6,438 nucleotides of DNA from Pseudomonadota bacterium (lineage in GTDB: Bacteria; Myxococcota_A; Polyangia; Polyangiales; Polyangiaceae). Location: contig JAEYOT010000307.1 in assembly GCA_023411445.1 (NCBI GenBank), positions 1 to 6,438 on the forward strand, in the 5' to 3' direction. This document shows, in pieces, positions 4,077 to 6,438 of this stretch. Positions within the stretch are counted from its first letter, which is position 1. Every line of letters starts with the position of its first letter. The notes beneath the pieces are model-generated. The model was not told where the DNA came from, did no database searches, and saw only the letters and a program-made list of their open reading frames with translations. A program made the position numbers and the translations under genes.

Positions 4077-6438
4077 GGGCTCTTCGAATCGTGCAGCAAC
4101 GGCCTGGGCGTCGGTGACGAAGCGCAGGGCACCGACTTTACACTCACCATCAACGGCGACTCAGAGCACCCGAGCGGGGCTACTTCGGCCGAGCTCGCGC
4201 TAGGCAAGGGCACCTGCAGCGGCAGGCTCGAGCCGCTCATCACCCCCGAGCAATCGATTGAGATGGCCTCGAGCTTTTCGTGGGCGAACACGCACGCGCT
4301 AGCCGAAACAGACCCGGAAGGGAATCCGGCGCTTTCTTACGCCAACATCTACATCCGCAACGAAGAAGAGCGAAAGCTGCTCAAGCGTTTCTTCATCCAC
4401 CACCAAGCCAAGCCGGTGTTTGTCGATGAGCTCCGCTCGTACGAGGGCAAGTGCGGCTCGTTCGAGCACGGTGGAGACGGTGTGGGCCAGTTCGTTTACG
4501 CCGTCATCCCAGGTCGCACTTACAATCGCATTCGTGCGGCGACATCACACCCCGACATTCCGGCGGAGCAGCGGGTTCTCTTTCAGGCCATCGTGCTGCG
4601 TCAAGCACCAGCATCGGCCGTTCACCCCAACGGCTCGTTACGCTACGGGCCGCTGAAGGAGTCGGGCTTCTACTACATGAACTTGCGCGACATGCCGCCC
4701 AAGGAGGCGCTGAGCGAAGAGTTGCTCGGGAGCAGCGACCCGGTCAGCGCCTTGGTCGACTCCATCGAGTTCGTGGTCGAAGTGGCCTACGAAGTCGGGA
4801 CAGCCGTCGTGCGCGTCCTGGGGGTCGTCGACCGCTGGATCTTCGGCTCGGTGAACGTCACCGTCGATCTGCAAATCTTGAACCGAGATCCTGCATTCGA
4901 AAAAAAGCAGCCGATGCACTACGGCTACGGACCGCAGATCGATGCCGCCGGCAACGCTCACACGATGGGTATCGCAGGCATGCAGGTCGAGATTCTGCAA
5001 TGGGCCTGGCGTCCGCTGGGCGTCTATCCGACGAACTATTACGCACACACCGGCGCTTGGGGGGTGGCAAGCCTCGACGTCGGCAAAAGCCACGGCGACC
5101 TCGCGGGTGACGCTTTGGTCCGAGGTAGCAGCGGTATCTGCATCGAAATGAAGAACTACGCGGCCGAGTTCATCTCGGGCTTGCTCCCGAACGAGGTCTG
5201 CGACTTCCGCAGTACTCCCGAATTCAAGGGCTTCGAAGAGGATTCGCAAGTCACCGTGCAAACGGATGACTTCGATGCGCACGCGCTCGCCCAGAGCACC
5301 GAGACCTACGACTACATAGCGGCCGGCGGGCACCTGCCACGCCGTGCGCGCGTGCTCACCGGTCACACAGCAGCCGTGGTGTCCGAAGAGCTTCCCTCCG
5401 GCCGGCGGCGTCTGTGGACGCCGTGCCTCGGCTATTCGGGGAACACCTTCTCCATGGTGCAGTTGATTTCTAGCGGGATCGTCCCGCTCAAGCGGATCCT
5501 CGTCGATGGCGAAATCGTGGAAGGCCTCGCGACTGCTTTCGGCGCGCCGTGGTACCTCGGACGACTAGCCGAGAGTGACATTGTGATGCCACGAAACTCG
5601 AGCGCCAGCAGCTCGCGCGCCATCATGGTGCATGAGTACGCGCATTTCATCGCCTGCAGCCTGATGGATCAGCAGGACCCTGATTCACTCGGCATTCTCA
5701 CCTTGGACGTGATCTTCGACGGTGCAACCACCGAGCCAGACGACGAAGCCCGCTACATGACCGAGGCGTTCGCCGACTTCATCACCGGTCAAGTCGTGGG
5801 TGCCGCCAATTACTTCACGCCGGTCGATAGCACCAACTCAGGCACTTGCGACTACTGCAATGGAAGCGGTGTTTGCCTCGACGAGAATTTCAGCGGCAGC
5901 AGCAGCGGCGAAGACCAGATCAAGCGAGTCGCCACCATGTACCAGGACGCCTTCGACGACGCCGCCACGCGCGGCACGCTACCGACCAACGGTGACGCCT
6001 TCAGTCTGCAGGCCTCTCCAAGCGGTGAAACGTGTTCTCCACCCACCGGCGCCTGCCTCCGCGCCACCAGCACCGGCTACGGAAACGCGAACGATGAGCA
6101 GGTCGCGTTGCCGGTCGACGCGTTTCAGGTCTGGTTCTTCCACTGGTATATCGAAGCCAACCTGTTCAACGCGCTACGTGAGGCGCCAGTCCTCAAGGGG
6201 CTCGGCACCACGATGAAAGAGTACGGCTACAATTGGTGCCAAGCCTGCGAGGTCTTCGCCAATCACAGCCCCGCCGCCAGTGGCGGCTCGATGCAGGACA
6301 AGTTTCAAGCGTGCCGGCAGTCGCCGATCTCCGACTACCTGGCGGACGACGCACCCGAAGCGAGCGGCCGCATCCGGGCGTCGGACTGTCAGCCCTGTCC
6401 CGCCGGAACGGTTTCGGACGCCAGCGGCGCCTGCGTTG
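4071..6438 (+). CDS. Large predicted zinc metallopeptidase (5' end uncertain, 3' end outside window)
   Basis: One uninterrupted frame encodes 789 visible residues (numbered from GTG 4071) and remains open at the window end. The segment IMVHEYAHFIA carries the zinc motif HExxH (His521, Glu522, His525; bases 5631-5645). TEAFADF follows, with Glu565 44 residues after the first His and Asp569. HExxH plus a downstream ExxxD is the gluzincin pattern seen in thermolysin-like peptidases, but I cannot assign a MEROPS family. The first 430 residues are of unknown type; around bases 4960-5150 a beta-rich stretch (GMQVEIL ... GAWGVASLDV) could be a transthyretin-like accessory domain. After the catalytic part come cysteine-containing segments (CDYCNGSGVC, WCQAC, CQPCPAGT...GAC) typical of secreted proteins. 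No candidate start (GTG 4032, 4047, 4071 or ATG 4263) has a good ribosome binding site or a signal peptide, although an exported enzyme would need one. The gene is therefore probably 5'-truncated. Metallopeptidase call moderately sure; start arbitrary. Confidence 0.75.
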   Translation, partial: MHGLFESCSNGLGVGDEAQGTDFTLTINGDSEHPSGATSAELALGKGTCSGRLEPLITPEQSIEMASSFSWANTHALAETDPEGNPALSYANIYIRNEEERKLLKRFFIHHQAKPVFVDELRSYEGKCGSFEHGGDGVGQFVYAVIPGRTYNRIRAATSHPDIPAEQRVLFQAIVLRQAPASAVHPNGSLRYGPLKESGFYYMNLRDMPPKEALSEELLGSSDPVSALVDSIEFVVEVAYEVGTAVVRVLGVVDRWIFGSVNVTVDLQILNRDPAFEKKQPMHYGYGPQIDAAGNAHTMGIAGMQVEILQWAWRPLGVYPTNYYAHTGAWGVASLDVGKSHGDLAGDALVRGSSGICIEMKNYAAEFISGLLPNEVCDFRSTPEFKGFEEDSQVTVQTDDFDAHALAQSTETYDYIAAGGHLPRRARVLTGHTAAVVSEELPSGRRRLWTPCLGYSGNTFSMVQLISSGIVPLKRILVDGEIVEGLATAFGAPWYLGRLAESDIVMPRNSSASSSRAIMVHEYAHFIACSLMDQQDPDSLGILTLDVIFDGATTEPDDEARYMTEAFADFITGQVVGAANYFTPVDSTNSGTCDYCNGSGVCLDENFSGSSSGEDQIKRVATMYQDAFDDAATRGTLPTNGDAFSLQASPSGETCSPPTGACLRATSTGYGNANDEQVALPVDAFQVWFFHWYIEANLFNALREAPVLKGLGTTMKEYGYNWCQACEVFANHSPAASGGSMQDKFQACRQSPISDYLADDAPEASGRIRASDCQPCPAGTVSDASGACV

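Noticed and set aside
3069..4128. Nine-base match between the tRNA fragment (3069-3077) and the start of the peptidase frame (4120-4128), in inverted orientation
   Set aside because: Flanking att sites of one insertion should be direct repeats. An inverted 9-base GC-rich match over this search space is compatible with chance.
4638..5366. A 242-codon minus-strand frame opposite the metallopeptidase
   Set aside because: It has no domain signature, and the plus-strand frame is open for over 2.3 kb with coding-like codon use and recognisable motifs.

Overview
The window looks like a piece of a high-GC chromosome from the Myxococcota, most likely the Polyangiales/Sorangium side. The support is the set of protein families rather than any marker gene: a lipoprotein with four DUF4215 (Myxococcus cysteine-rich) repeats followed by a fibro-slime domain, a second lipoprotein of a type common in these bacteria, Gly/Ser-rich linkers after lipoboxes, and strong C/G preference at third codon positions. 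No taxonomic assignment is possible from the sequence alone.

Left region (1-2589): two divergently transcribed, well-formed lipoprotein genes share a 289-bp upstream region. On the minus strand, a gene running off the left edge encodes a lipobox, four DUF4215 repeats and a fibro-slime domain; its start is a GTG preceded by AAGGA. On the plus strand, a complete 388-residue lipoprotein of unknown function starts at an ATG behind GGAGGA. Both products are predicted to be exported and lipid-anchored.

Middle region (2590-4165): this is a rearranged or mobile stretch. It begins with a short, start-less piece of a third lipoprotein (signal peptide, lipobox, Gly/Ser linker, then a stop at 2929-2931). 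Next, on the minus strand, is the 3' half of a tRNA-Thr(CGU) gene (3039-3083) with no 5' half, which is the usual footprint of a tyrosine-recombinase attachment site. The adjacent minus-strand integrase (3150-4076) retains all its catalytic residues. Its N-terminal end abuts, head to head and in codon-aligned antisense, the beginning of the next gene.

Right region (about 4071 to the window end): one long plus-strand open frame encodes a large predicted extracellular zinc metallopeptidase (HEYAH, then EAFAD 44 residues after the first His) with CxxC-containing segments. It has no recognisable start site or signal peptide. The simplest model, which is inference, is that an integrase-bearing element or rearrangement removed or displaced the 5' end of the metallopeptidase gene. 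The lipoprotein fragment at 2659-2931 may be that missing end. An alternative is that position 3039 is one end of an element inserted at a tRNA-Thr gene and the peptidase piece is element cargo truncated independently.

I see no CRISPR array, rRNA, complete tRNA, riboswitch or convincing intrinsic terminator.
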